Source of the DNA: Clarireedia homoeocarpa
Taxonomy: Eukaryota > Ascomycota > Leotiomycetes > Helotiales > Rutstroemiaceae
Reading direction: 5' to 3'
NCBI GenBank assembly: GCA_001465935.1
Contig: LNKV01000032.1
Location: 186,001-250,000, forward strand
Length of the DNA: 64,000 bases
In this document: positions 23,092 to 34,505 of the stretch, piece after piece
Numbering within the stretch: the stretch's first letter is position 1
Layout of the letters: every line of letters begins with the position of its first letter
Notes under the pieces: model-generated
Told to the model about the DNA's origin: nothing
The model's database searches: none
The model's input: only the letters and a program-made list of their open reading frames with translations
Program-made: the position numbers and the translations under genes

Positions 23092-24894
23092 TTATACTAC
23101 CAAAGAAGCAGCAAGCATAATAAGCCCACCAAGCCCATCTGCACCTGCGCACCACTCCTCCCAGCTCGCAGTATCGCTCTGCGGAGCCAAAGACCGACAA
23201 GGTATCCACGCATCGCCACAAGACAGCCGGCTCTCGTCCAGCCTGACCACATCCCCACTCGCAGCCAAGCCCAACGCAATCCGGAGCTCCGGCTCCCGCT
23301 GGCGTTCTGCCTTCCATGCCCACGCATCCCCTGCTTCCCAGAGCTGTTTCTTCGCCGGCAGCGGCGCGAGAACCAGGTCCCGCGGCATATCGCACATGGC
23401 TGCGGGCTCGAAATGCATCAGCATGTTGAAGACGCGGTAGACGACGGCGAGTCTGTGCGCTCCGTCGGTTAGTTAGTCGGTTTGCTCCTACGGCCGTGAG
23501 AGAGAGAGAGATATATATATACGGAGCGGGGGGTCTGACCTTCGTCGTGATTCTCTAAAGATCCACTCCTTCCAGCTGCTTTCGAGCCCGCTGTTACATA
23601 GTGCGCATTGTGCGTGGCATGGACTGTCGAGGCGGGCAAATCGCTGTGCGATTACCTATTTTGTACATATAACTCAGTGAAAGGGCAATGGGAGAAAGAC
23701 CGACGCGAGACTTTGGCTTACCGTTACGTTTTTGGTTACGAGAAAGTCGAGGTTGTTGGAGTCCGTCTCGCCTTCGTCTAGTCGTATGAGAAGGTAGATG
23801 AACAGCGCTTGCATGGCAGCGAGAAGCTCCCACTTGTTCAACTCGAGATGCTAAGGTTTTGGATCCGGTTCAGTGCTTTTGTTTAATTTAGTCACTGATA
23901 GTGAAGTAGGCGTACCTTGTCATACATGTGCTCTAGTTCTCTCCGCACGTTTTCCCAGAAGAGCTTTCGACTGCCCCGTGCCCCAGAGCTAATCATGTGT
24001 ACTAGACTGATGCAGTTGGTGACTGCCTTCATATCGCCATTTTCGACATCGGAGGATATTAAACTAGGGTGAATGAAGGGCGGGAGGTTATTGTGACGAA
24101 GCATCATTAAGGGATATGACTTGAGGTTATGGAGGATGAGATTGGTAATTCTCTGTGTCCCAGGCTGTAATGTTGTTCGTTGGGTAAGCGATCGAACGGC
24201 ACGATTTGGCCCCATTGGTATCGACGAATTTTGAAGATAGAAACCCTGTTTTAAGTGAAGAATTTCCTCGGTCGATGATGTTGAGCGACGAACTGAAGAT
24301 GATAATAACTCTGGTAGTGACAGATTAGAGTTGGCCGTCTCTTGCGGATCCGAAAAGCCGGTGAAGTCGATGCCGGCGTCATCCCATTCAAGATTTGCAA
24401 AGTCCGGGTCTGGAAGATCAAGCGCACTATCGATGATCATGTCCATATCAATACCATTGCTTGTTTCTGGATGATTGTCCTCAACACCAACGAACTCCGC
24501 CGCCGATAAAGCAGAACGTGGCTCTCCCCCCTGTTGCTCAGGGGGAATATCATCGCTGTGCCGAGTGCTAGGCCCTTGTATTCCGGGCGCGCTCGCTAAG
24601 TAATGACATTCAATAGCTTTGGCGATACACCTCGAGCATTTAGGCCGCTTGCGGTCGCAGCCTGTCTTCCCTCTCGCGCAAGCGGTACAAGCTCGAGACC
24701 GGATGACACTGCCAGTTTTTCGGGACCGGCAGTAGTATCTATGTCTTTTCAGTGTGGACTCTTGAAACACCAGACTGTTAGTACTGGCTCCGATGGGTGT
24801 GTACCATGGGGTGGAAACTGGTATACTCACGTTTGTCAAATGGTTTGTTGCACTGCCCGCATCGCAGGATAGATTGCTCATTGGCTGCGGACAT
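23092..24894 (-). CDS. Fungal regulator with C2HC finger plus Zn2Cys6 domain, 504 aa
   Basis: Five exons: 24894-24831, 24760-23916, 23850-23722, 23655-23540, 23452-23092. The start MSAANEQSILRCGQCNKPFD joins KQSTLKRHRYYC across intron 1, giving a C2HC finger (C12, C15, H28, C32). A binuclear cluster follows, C46-x2-C-x6-C-x6-C-x2-C-x6-C73 (ACTACARGKTGCDRKRPKCS). The later exons encode a helical region (NKWELLAAMQALFIYLLIRL, WKEWIFRESRRRLAVVYRVF) typical of the C-terminal part of this fungal family. It should be a nuclear sequence-specific regulator. It sits between a flavin monooxygenase (convergent) and an SDR (divergent) and could control either. Intron 1 is placed at TTCAAG|AGTCC, after a TACTAAC branch site, because only that restores the finger. 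Confidence 0.9.
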
Positions 24895-25522
24895 TTTAGA
24901 CTCGAATCTACGGGGTGAGATGAGTACAAACAGATCTTCAATGGCCGTCTCAAGAATTCCCGGAGAAGTTGTTCACTATGCGACATAGCAGGAGACATTG
25001 GTCAGCATTTGTCAGCAATTATCAGACTCCTCATCTTCAATTCGAACCGTCCGTCAGGGCGGGACATTTTGCAAAGAAACAGTCATGTGAGAATGGAAAA
25101 CAGTTGAAGACCAAATTGGATTGTCACAAATTATTCTAACATAGGTATCTAGCTAGCTGGTTGGCAATCATCGAGGAACTGGCAGTTCTCTCATTTCTAT
25201 TTCTACACCATGTCAAAATTGCGATTACCGGAATTATCTGCATTGAGACGACGATTATGATGGCTACTTTACCGGAAAAGACGTGATGATCGCATTTCTT
25301 CTACCTTGACAAATTGTACCACCCGGTGCTATTATGTTCTTCACTAGCTTCCTCGAGGGTGATATCAATGGGACTGGAACTTACCTACATAAAGGCCAGG
25401 TATCGACCGCCCAAAGCTTGTATCCTTATGATCAACAAGATCCATCCTTCTTCAATATCACCTATCTTTGCTGTCCGCCCCTCAACAAGCTATCTACGAA
25501 TTTGACAAACACTATCACTATC
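24895..25522. promoter_or_regulatory. Divergent promoter region, regulator/SDR
   Basis: A 628-bp gap between two divergent start codons. No ORF with support and no clear named operator. A shared promoter is inferred from orientation only. Confidence 0.4.
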
Positions 25523-26483
25523 ATGGCTGACACTCCACCTTTTCCATCTCCGACTCGCAAGTGGCACACGAAGGCACAACCCTCCACGTCTCCCACTCGT
25601 GCAGAGTTATCTGCTAAGGGCAAGTCTATTTTGATCACTGGAGGCGGCAGCACCGGCATTGGCGGCGAGACAGCGCGATACTTTGCGCAGGCCAATGCTT
25701 CTCGGATTGGCCTCCTGGGCCGAAGAGAGAAGCCCCTCCTCGAAAATAAGGACTACATTGAAAAACACTACCCCGGCGTCGAAGTCGTTATCATTCCTAC
25801 CGACGTGACCAAGAAGAGTGAAGTGGACGCAGCTTTTTCGCAATTCGCCGGCACCGGGAAGATCGACGTCTTGGTCCATAGTGCGGCTACCATCGGGCCT
25901 AAGGAGACGGTGGCAGAAGCAGACGGTGAGGAATATCTTCAAGCTATTCAGACCAACCTTGCTGGGGCATTTTGGGTAGCTCAGGCTTTTGTTCGCCATG
26001 CGGCGCCGGAGGCAGTCGCCATCGCCATGAGTTCGTGGGCTGCGCACTGGAGTCTTGGTAACTTCTTTTCTTGTTACTGCGTCGCTAAAATGGCGTGCTA
26101 TCGGCTTTGGGATACGGTTGCCATTGCGAATCCAAATCTGGCCGTCTTTCACACGCAACCTGGCGTGGTTCTTACCGAGATGAATCTGGCCGTTGGCGGT
26201 GCCAAGTCTTTCGAGGGCATCCAAATAGATGATGGTGAGTAGACTTGCTGACGGGTATTGTTGATGTTGTTGAGTAAAGCTAAATTTGATGATTTCAGTA
26301 TCTCTGCCAGCGAGCTTCAATGTTTGGCTTGCAAGCCCCGAGGCGCGGTTCCTAAAGGGCAAGTTTCTGTGGTGCAACTGGGATGTGGACGAACTCATGG
26401 CCCATGCAAAAGAACTCGAGGAAGGAACGAAGTTGAATATTGGCCTTGTGGGTTGGCCATTCGAGAAGGCTATTTGGATTTAG
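25523..26483 (+). CDS. Short-chain dehydrogenase/reductase, 298 aa
   Basis: Two exons: 25523-26234 and 26299-26483, joined in phase (IDD-V-SLPASF). NAD(P)-binding motif TGGGSTGIG near the N-terminus, the LVHSAAT strand in place of NNAG, a catalytic Ser in AMSSWAAH and the YxxxK pair in CYCVAK. These are the classical SDR features, so a soluble NAD(P)-dependent alcohol/ketone oxidoreductase is expected; substrate unknown. The C-terminal exon (VWLASPEARFLKGKFLWCNWDVDELM) is the normal SDR tail. Its 3' end faces the GH43 gene 236 bp away, and it diverges from the Zn2Cys6 regulator. Confidence 0.92.
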
Positions 26484-26719
26484 AAGTAATGATGAGCAAG
26501 ATGTTGAGCTTTTGGAATGGTCCGTTTGACAACACTACCGAGTTGAGTTCGCTTTTCCACAAGCAAAGATCAACGTACCTGGTTTAGATGACAATTCAAG
26601 GAAAGTATACATGTTGTCCAATATCCATCAGCACAATGATCCAGAAGATATTAAATTTAATTTATGTCATCTATGGAAGTGTTATCTGTAGCGGTCTCTA
26701 CCCACTTGGCACCTCACCT

Positions 26720-28498
26720 TCAATACTTACCCGAAGAAGGGACATATTTATCCTTATCTATCTTCTGTGACACTCCCGTATACCTCCACTTCGAAACGTA
26801 CGATTCCGTTGTCCCCGTCCCATTATTAGCTGTAGCATAAACCCCCACCAGTGCACCTACGCCAACCAATTAGCACAAAATTCTATGAAAAAGATGAAGA
26901 GAAATAGAGAACATGCCCGTAAACGGCCCCTGCCCACCACTAATAATCGTCCCGGGCGCAACCCCAATAGCCTTCTTATCCTGTCCCTTCGCCGCAGAAA
27001 ACTGATAATGCGTATCATTCTTCGCCTGAATCTCCAGCGTAATCGGATGTCCCAACCACGCATGCGGAACTGGCTCAGTGACTACCGCGGGGGGCTCGCC
27101 CTCAAGATTTCCGGTCCCAGTCGTGCGGAAGCGGAATTGCGGGACCAAAGCCGAAGAGTTTGAGTTATCTTTAGGAAGTAAGACGATGCCGAGATCGAGA
27201 TGTTGGAATTGGTCTAGGAAGGCGGTGACACCGACTTCTTCTTGGGCGATTTTGGGTGAGAAGTCGACGTCGACGCTGAAGTCGAATAGGGTGTCGGTTT
27301 GGACGCGTGCGATTAATGTTATGGGTGCGGTGCCGCTTGTGATGTCTTTTGATGGTTTGAGACGTAGTGTGTTGGGATGCCCTTTTGGAGAAATTGTATA
27401 AGCATCCTTATCCGGCCATCTCCAGAAGCTTAGCTGAGGAGGGAGTGAAGATCCAGGTTCAAAGTTAATGACATCTGGGTCTCCGATGAATGGTCCATTA
27501 CCCGGTAAATTCTTCGAGGTGGGGAGACGCCATACGCTTTCAACTCCCCGGACTGGTGTCATGACGGGGAATTCTCCCTTTTCCCATTTCATGGCTGTTA
27601 TGACCGTTTCCCGACCCATGGGGTAGTTTTTGTATTCTGGCCCAGAACGCGTAGCTAGCGCACAGGTCCACCAGTTGCCGTTTGCGTCGTGGAAAATGTC
27701 GGCATGGCCAACGGTTTGGAAATACTCATCGGTACCGTGGTTGGTGAGGATGGGATTGCGATCAGAGCCAACGTACGGTCCAGTGACTTTTTTGGAACGA
27801 GCCATGGTGACGGAATGGTTGGTCTCGGTTCCTCCTTCTGCGATCAAGAGGTAATACCAGCCGTCTTTCTTGTAGATATGCGGCCCTTCCGGATACGCAC
27901 CTCCAGTTCCGTTCCAAATTGATTGCGCGGGGCCGGTGGCGCCTGTGTCTACGTCAAAGGTAGAAAGACTGACCCCGGCAAGTGCAACATAAGCTTGGCC
28001 ATTGTCATCCCAAAACAGATCAGGATCGATACTCCCTGCGGGGAACAAGATGGGATCGCTCCATGCACTGTTATCGTATATGTTCTTGGTCTTAAACAGC
28101 ATTCCAGGATATCCCGAGTTGCCCGGTGTTGAAACGAAGAAAGTGATAAGATAGAACGTGTCGTTGCGATAGCGTAGTGTAGCTGCGTATATTCCATTGG
28201 TTTGATGTGTAGCATTGCTGTACCCCGAGTACTGAGTAGGTCGATTCATAGCATGACTGGCGAGCTTCCAGTTGACCAAATCCTTGCTGACATGGATTGG
28301 TAATCCTGGAGTGAGAAGGAATGTTGAGGTGACACAGAAGAATGTATCATCCAGTTCAGGGACGAAGACACAGCTGGGGTCGCTATGCCATCCTGGGATA
28401 GCAGGGTTCACATATGTCATGTTTTTGGCACTGGGGAAGGCCAAAATGCCTTGTGTGGCAGCTAGAAAGCTGGTCAGATAGAGGAAGAAGGACAGCAT
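26720..28498 (-). CDS. Secreted glycoside hydrolase family 43 protein, 572 aa
   Basis: Exon 1 is 28498-26917 and exon 2 is 26856-26720. A signal peptide (MLSFFLYLTSFLAATQGILA) precedes a five-bladed propeller domain with the GH43 acids: Asp in GWHSDPSCV, Asp in SIDPDLFWDD and Glu in YPEGPHIYK. A beta-sandwich follows (about residue 350 on). Beta-xylosidase or alpha-arabinofuranosidase activity on plant hemicellulose is typical. To recover the conserved end (PFTGALVGVYATAN) the intron must start with GC (ACGG|GCATGT) and end at GCGTAG, a GC-AG intron. Read through, the frame instead ends after about 14 unrelated residues at 26870. An in-frame ATG at 28561 exists but would bury the signal peptide. 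Confidence 0.9.
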
Positions 28499-29683
28499 AG
28501 TTGATACACAAAAGGGGTTTGTACCGTCTGAGTATTGAAGCCTATCTCTCAGTGCATGCACGTATAGATGTCCACTCTATATGTACTCTTTTGTGAGCTC
28601 AATCATTGTGTACCAAAAGATCAACACGTTTATAGCGTGTATGAGGTAGCGGGGGAACAAGCGATTTAGGCGTTGCCGTACAGCGGGTAAATGAGCAATG
28701 CCGGTTGAATACAGTAATGAGTGGCGCTAGACTTCTTGGACTGCGGGGGCTGGCACCCGCTTCCCGTAGCCCCATTCCTTCACCGCGGGGCAAGGAGATC
28801 GACTGATGATGAAGTGGGCACTCCGAGACTCTAATACGGCAAATACGATGTATACAACCATTAAAATTTGTTTTCCGAATACTCGTAGTGAGTTACCAAA
28901 CTTCGGCGTTATGTTCTACCGAATCTTCATCTTTAGGGTGCCATTCAGAACTGCGCGAATTTCCAGTTGGTAAACACAACGGCAATTTGAGACGACAAAT
29001 TCGGTAGACGATGTGCAGATTCTTGTAATGGGTGGAATTGCACCCTCACCCGCCATCAATGCTCTTTCTCGGAACATGATGGCAAACATAGATGTTTATA
29101 CCGGAATCGGCTTCGAGAGATACTCACTTGAGGTCTGTATCTAACAGCGGACTGGTTCCACGGAACGAGTTCTTCCTGAAACCTTTCGGTCTTCAGAGGC
29201 TGGGCTCGCTTCGAAGTATAAAATTCACAAGCACTAGCATATGCATGCATAGCCAAATAACGAGGAAACTCGATGCGTCCTTGGACAGGAATCACAATTG
29301 ATGGCTCACTACCACCGCTGCTTGGTGCTGTCATAGCAGCATCAGACGCATGCAGAGGTGCAGTACTAGGAGAGGGGAAACACAATTAGAAGCCCCGCCA
29401 GCAAACTGTTGAGTAGTGAAACGGTACGGTGCGGCGCACAACCACAAGTTCAATCGCATCAAAAAGGTCTGAAAAGATGTTGAATATTGTTTCTTGGCTG
29501 GTTTCTGTGCAACCCCTGGAAGACAACAAAGGCTATGTAACGGCTCGTAGTAAACCAGGGTCATCGGCTGTTTTAAGTTATATTATGGCAGTAATTGCGC
29601 CGTATATCTCATCCAACAATCAAATGCTGTCCTTCACAGCTTAGCGATAGTGGGAAATGCATTTGGCGAGTCGCCCAGGTATT
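28499..29683. other. Intergenic; at most one small hypothetical exon
   Basis: No firmly supported gene. A possible small coding exon at 29128-29334 is listed separately. Confidence 0.4.
29128..29334 (-). CDS. Possible small hypothetical exon, 69 codons
   Basis: From ATG at 29334 the frame reads MTAPSSGGSEPSIVIPVQG, then a helix-like stretch with YLAMHAYASACEFYTSK, and ends in AVRYRPQ before a good donor (CAA|GTGAGT). Continuation at an AAAG acceptor near 29065 would add only a few residues before a stop. Composition looks more protein-like than its neighbours, but I recognise no family. It could be a small gene or chance. Confidence 0.25.
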
Positions 29684-31246
29684 TTATTCCAAAGTCGCCT
29701 CGATCTCGAGTTCTGTCGTCTCTGTTTCACCTACTTGGGTTTCATTTGTTTCTCCAGTCGGTGCAACGTCCTCGCCTTGCGCGTTCTGACTTCTAGCCTC
29801 TCTCTTCATCTGCCTCTTACTCATTGGTTTCGCCTTCTTTGCCTCTGGTTCCCCGCTAAACTTGACCTCCCATTTCTCCCTTGCTTTTTTCTCATCCTCC
29901 TCACTCCAATCTCTTGGCAGGATGGCAAAGACCAAATACGAAGTGTGTGTTTTGATTTCCTGTTCCACCTTGTGTATTAATTTACCTTCTTTGTAGATCT
30001 TGCCTTCAACCAAATTCCTTATTAATGATTCCCTACTGTTGGGATTTGGTCGTGGCATTTTCTTGGGCGCATCACCGTTTTCGAAGAATCCTTTGTGCCC
30101 ATTTTCTACTTCCAATAACCGGGATACCGCTTCCTCGACATTCGCCGGAGCGTTCTGCATACCTCGCTGTAAGCCGCTGTGGAGTCCAATTCTCTCCCGA
30201 CGGACTTCAAGACCCTTGTGAGCCAATTCTACCATCTCAATGTCCACCCAACCAAGTTGGCGCATGACTGATATTGTACGTTGGACTTGCTCAATGCAGG
30301 GAGAGAATGTGCATAGATGAATCGGGGCCTCGGGGTTTAAAGCAGAAACAAAAGGAGCATCGGATGGTTTCGCCACAACTGGTTCGTCCGTATTATTTCG
30401 AATTGGCGGGGGTGGAGATCGAGTCAGATGAGGTAGTGCTAGCCATGGAGCGGGGAGATCCAGAAATATAGCTTCAGCTTTTGGGCTCTGTCCATCCACA
30501 AGGAAGCCTCCTTCGCAAACATCTCGATGTGTAATTTGTACAATCCCGTCTAGTCCATGTTCGCCTAACTCCTCGACCAATTTTGTATGTCTTTGTTCAT
30601 GAAATTCAAAACTCCACACTTTTCCTAGCTTGCGCTTTTTTGTTGTATGTTCATCAGGATACCCACTAAATACTGCTCTTGTTGATGCATGCGTAAACGA
30701 TCCACTACCAGCTCCCGCCTCTATTATACTCGTTCCTGGTCTGGCGCGCAATCGATGCAGAATATAACTATAATCTGGAGTATAGACAACTTGTGTTCTA
30801 TGAGGTAGCGAATTTGTCCAGCTCTCGGCTGTTGGCGGTAGAATATGTATGAATCCAGTCTCCGCAGCTGTCGCTTGTTTCAATTCCTTTGGTGTTGAGG
30901 CTTCATCTTCTCCAGTCTCGACAGGTGTAGCTTCCGTGCCTTGTGGTGTACTAATTGCTTCAGAATCTTCCCGTTTTCGTTTCTTATCGCCTCTGCGACC
31001 TCGAGATCCGGTGTCAACCTTGGATGCGAGTACTTGAGTCCCCCACGGTATCCCAATCAATGTGCTGTGAGGAAAAGAGCCGAATCGAGTATTGGTGACC
31101 TTGCCTTCCGAATAGCCTTCATTCTCCTCGTCATGATCCCGTAAAATGGTTGGCGTCTGCAAATCTCTTTTGAGGTGAAGAATCGCCAATTGATCCTTGG
31201 TAGATGATGACCCCGGATAGAGGAATGGGGATCTCTTGGTCGACAT
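29684..31246 (-). CDS. TRM61: tRNA (adenine-58-N1)-methyltransferase catalytic subunit TRM61, 520 aa
   Basis: Single exon with ATG at 31246. The N-terminal beta-barrel region is the typical TRM61/GCD14 one (QLAILHLKRDLQTPT, NTRFGSFPHSTLIGIPWGTQV), followed by the SAM-binding Rossmann domain with IIEAGAGSGSFT, an acidic VWSFEFHEQRH strand end and the catalytic-region FLDLPAPW. Together with TRM6 it forms the nuclear heterotetramer that makes m1A58 in tRNAs, including initiator tRNA. Fungus-style low-complexity inserts split the domain (GDKKRKREDSEAI...; Thr/Glu-rich), and the C-terminus is basic then Glu/Thr-rich. The gene diverges from cysteinyl-tRNA synthetase, a second tRNA-maturation gene. 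Confidence 0.95.
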   Translation of the reverse strand: MSTKRSPFLYPGSSSTKDQLAILHLKRDLQTPTILRDHDEENEGYSEGKVTNTRFGSFPHSTLIGIPWGTQVLASKVDTGSRGRRGDKKRKREDSEAISTPQGTEATPVETGEDEASTPKELKQATAAETGFIHILPPTAESWTNSLPHRTQVVYTPDYSYILHRLRARPGTSIIEAGAGSGSFTHASTRAVFSGYPDEHTTKKRKLGKVWSFEFHEQRHTKLVEELGEHGLDGIVQITHRDVCEGGFLVDGQSPKAEAIFLDLPAPWLALPHLTRSPPPPIRNNTDEPVVAKPSDAPFVSALNPEAPIHLCTFSPCIEQVQRTISVMRQLGWVDIEMVELAHKGLEVRRERIGLHSGLQRGMQNAPANVEEAVSRLLEVENGHKGFFENGDAPKKMPRPNPNSRESLIRNLVEGKIYKEGKLIHKVEQEIKTHTSYLVFAILPRDWSEEDEKKAREKWEVKFSGEPEAKKAKPMSKRQMKREARSQNAQGEDVAPTGETNETQVGETETTELEIEATLE

Positions 31247-31459
31247 ATTCGTTGTTTGCCAGGAGATAGTCGAGACTTCGAATATTTTCGTTGCGACTCG
31301 AAGTTCTCAGTCCGTCCCTCACGAAAAATAATTTTTAGTGCAAGGTTGATGTGTAACTTAGCCTGATTAAACAGGCCATTTCAAGGGTCCCTGACTGTAA
31401 GTTACAGCCAAGTTCCAGTCAGAAGTGACTCAACTATTTCGACATTCTATAAAGGCTGA
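31247..31459. promoter_or_regulatory. Bidirectional promoter, TRM61/CysRS
   Basis: Only 213 bp separate the divergent start codons of two housekeeping tRNA genes, so a shared promoter is likely. I see no classical TATA box in an obvious position. Confidence 0.5.
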
Positions 31460-34051
31460 ATGTTTCTTCTCTTACGCTCCTTAAGATCTCCGACGCTCTC
31501 TACTTCGCATATTCATGTACGAATTCGAAAGTACGCGACAAGCCATTCCATAAGGATGGATCAATTAAAAGTTCACAATTCTTTGAAGCCCGGGGCTCCT
31601 GTCCCATTTGTCCCCATTGAGAAGGGAAAGGTCTCTTGGTACGTTTGCGGTCCAACAGTATACGATCATTCGCATTTGGGACACGCTAGGAATTATGTTT
31701 CGACCGATATTATACGAAGGATTATGAAGTATTATTTTGGATTTGATGTCAAATTTGTTATGAATATTACAGACGTCGATGACAAGGTGGGATGCGCAAA
31801 CTAACGTGCGGATGGCGGGGTAATGTGCTGATATGATGTTGGCAGATCATCCTCAAAGCAAGACGGCAAAAACTCCTGGAGCTTGAGAAGTCGAAAACCT
31901 ACACTGAAGCCGAACTTGCGAAACTAGCTGCTGAAGCTTTCCAATCCTATGCGAAATCGAACTTGCCTGCCCTGCTGGAAGATAGCTCAGAGCTTACCCC
32001 GCGCAATTATGAGGAAAGAAGGGATGCTGCGTATGGAAAGGTGCTGGCGGGCGGAACGCTGACTGGAGAGGGCAAGCCTGGGGACGCAGAAGCCAAGATG
32101 AAGATGCACCTCAGTAACCTGTCTGCCGCCGCAAAGGCAATTCAAGAGGAGAAGGTGTTTGGAGGAGCAGATGAAATACTTTTGCCATACCTAGACTCTC
32201 TTTATAAGGACTCAATCGATGCAAAGGATCATACTATTTTCAACAAGGTTACGCAATACTGGGAAGAACAATTCATGCAAGACATGGACGATCTTAATGT
32301 CATGAAACCAGATATCATCACACGAGTTACAGCATACGTCCCTCAGATCGCAAAATTCGTCGAGAAGATCATTGAGAAGGGTTTCGCATATGAGTCTGAC
32401 GGATCTGTTTACTTCGATATTGCAGCGTTTGAGAAAGCTGGAAACCCGTATGCGCGCTTGCGACCCGAAAGTCGAAACGATAAAGCTCTACAAGAGGAGG
32501 GTGAAGGATCACTGTCGAAGAACCAAGGAGGCAAGAGGGGACCAGGAGATTTTGCGCTTTGGAAAAAGTCTAAGTCAGGAGAACCTAGTTGGCCAAGTCC
32601 GTGGGGCGAAGGAAGACCTGGGTGGCATATTGAGTGCTCTGTCATGGCTTCGGATGTTCTGGGGTCGAAGATGGATATTCATTCCGGTGGTATCGATTTG
32701 GCTTTCCCTCATCACGACAATGAGCTTGCTCAGAGTGAGGCATACTTCTGTGAACATGGCCATGGTCCCCATGAATGGGTCAAGTATTTCCTTCATATGG
32801 GACATCTATCAATCGCAGGTTCTAAGATGTCCAAATCATTGAAGAACTTCCAGACAATACGCGATGCATTAGCTGTAGATTATACACCAAGAGGAATGAG
32901 AGTAGTGTTCCTGATGGGAAGGTGGAACGATGGTGTTGAGATTTCGCCAGAATTGAGGCTGGCGGCTGAGGGATGGGAGGCGACAGTTAACGTAAGACAC
33001 TCGAGAGCTTATAGGACTCCGTGCTAACGCTATGTAGAACTTCTTTGTTAACGTCAAATCGCTGCTTGTTGAAGCTGACACGGAATCATCTCTTGAGAAT
33101 CTAAAATCTCTCACATTACATCCAGAACTACAAACAGCACTAGACAAAGCCCAAAAAGATTTACATACAGCACTCACCGAATCATTCGATACGCCACGAG
33201 CAATGCTGGCTATCCAAGAACTTATCAAAGAGTCGAACATTCACATAAACACTCACAAAGCTGATGTTGATGTCAGAGGTTTAGAAAAGGTTGCCCGATG
33301 GGTAACTAAAATCTTAGGCATTTTCGGACTTGATGCGAATGCAGAAGCGCCCTACGATGGCCTCGGATGGGCTAGCACTTCTGCAAACAGCAATCTGTCC
33401 CCCCAAGAGCTTGTTGTTCCTTATGTGACTGTGTTTAACAACATCAAGCAAGAAATTCAGGACATGTCTCTACACTCCGAAACACTTGACAAACTACTTG
33501 CAGCAGATGTTGATGCCGAGTTCGTTTCACTTGTCACTGCAGGTTTCAAGGATCAAGAAGCACTTGCATTACCTTATCTTCGTGCTACCGCCAGGACGAG
33601 AGATGAGTTACGGAAAATCGCACCAACATCCGAGCACAAGAAGCAGGTCTTGTCTTTGTCGGACAGGATTAGAGACACAGATCTCACAAACCTTGGCGTT
33701 TATCTAGATGACAGACCAGATGACCGAGGAGCCTTGATCAAATTCATTCCGAAAGAAGAGCTTCTTGCACAGAAAGAGGAAAAGGCTGCAAAGGAAAGAG
33801 AGAAGGCTGCGCAAAAAGAGGAAGCACGACTTGCGAGGGAAAAATTGGAGCAAGAGAAAATCGAAAAAGCTAAGATCAACCCATTGGAGATGTACAAAGA
33901 CGATCGATTTAGTGAGTGGGATGCAGATGGGCTACCAACAAAAACGAAGGATGGGCAAGATGTGCCGAAGAGTGCGTTGAAGAAGTTGAAGAAGGATTGG
34001 GAGAAGCAAAAGAAAGCTCATGAGGACTGGAAAGCCAAGGCGCAGTCATGA
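31460..34051 (+). CDS. Cysteinyl-tRNA synthetase, 828 aa
   Basis: Three exons: 31460-31786, 31846-32991, 33038-34051, all phase 0. Class I synthetase signature HLGH at residues 72-75 (WYVCGPTVYDHSHLGHARNY) and KMSKS near residue 436 (SKMSKSLKNF). Zinc ligands lie in WYVCGPT, HIECSVMA and HHDNELAQSEA, as in CysRS. The C-terminal third is a eukaryote-type extension with a Lys/Glu coiled coil. The first 32 residues (MFLLLRSLRSPTLSTSHIHV..) are basic, Ser/Thr-rich and lack acids, like a mitochondrial presequence. A second Met at residue 33 starts the cytosolic-type protein, so one gene may serve both compartments. Confidence 0.96.
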
Positions 34052-34505
34052 TAGACGTCTGAGAGGAGTGCTGTTTTGGGAATAGGAAAAGTAAAGAATC
34101 TCTATAGAATTGAACGAACACCGCCTTTAGCCTAAACCCTCTCCCTTTTGCGGGCTACATCCGAGCATTTGGGGTGAAGATTCAGCATTTGCTACAACTA
34201 TAGCCCCAACAAACAACAGTTGCGTGTCACTCCTTATCCCTTATCGAGACGAGCTCTGCTCTGTGTGGAGCCTCAAGCTCTGCTAGGCTCGGCCCGTCCA
34301 CTTCGGGTGGCTGTATCGACCCAAAACGCACCCTAACAGTTCCCCGGTTACCCCGCAGTCTCCAGCAATTCCATTTACTTGACCACTCTTTGTCCTCTCC
34401 CGTCCACCTTTGTCAACCAAAGTGCCATTAGATCATACGTCTGTCTCGTTATCTGTTCTTAGGAAGAACCGGGGAAACTGCAAGGTCATACTTAAGCTCG
34501 GCAGC
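34052..34505. other. Intergenic / 5' leader, no gene seen
   Basis: Gap between CysRS and the C2H2 regulator, same strand. A non-ATG frame runs into the regulator from 34410, but no start is supported there. Confidence 0.5.

Noticed and set aside
23086..23472. Overlapping frames on both strands at the end of the regulator gene
   Set aside because: Only the minus-strand frame ending at 23092 continues the regulator through phase-correct introns.
25607..26398. 263-aa minus-strand ORF opposite the SDR
   Set aside because: Antisense shadow; the plus-strand SDR shows all catalytic motifs.
34240..34320. Stem-like CTCTGCT/GGAGCC sequence as a tRNA or ncRNA
   Set aside because: I could not build a cloverleaf or find A/B boxes with correct spacing.
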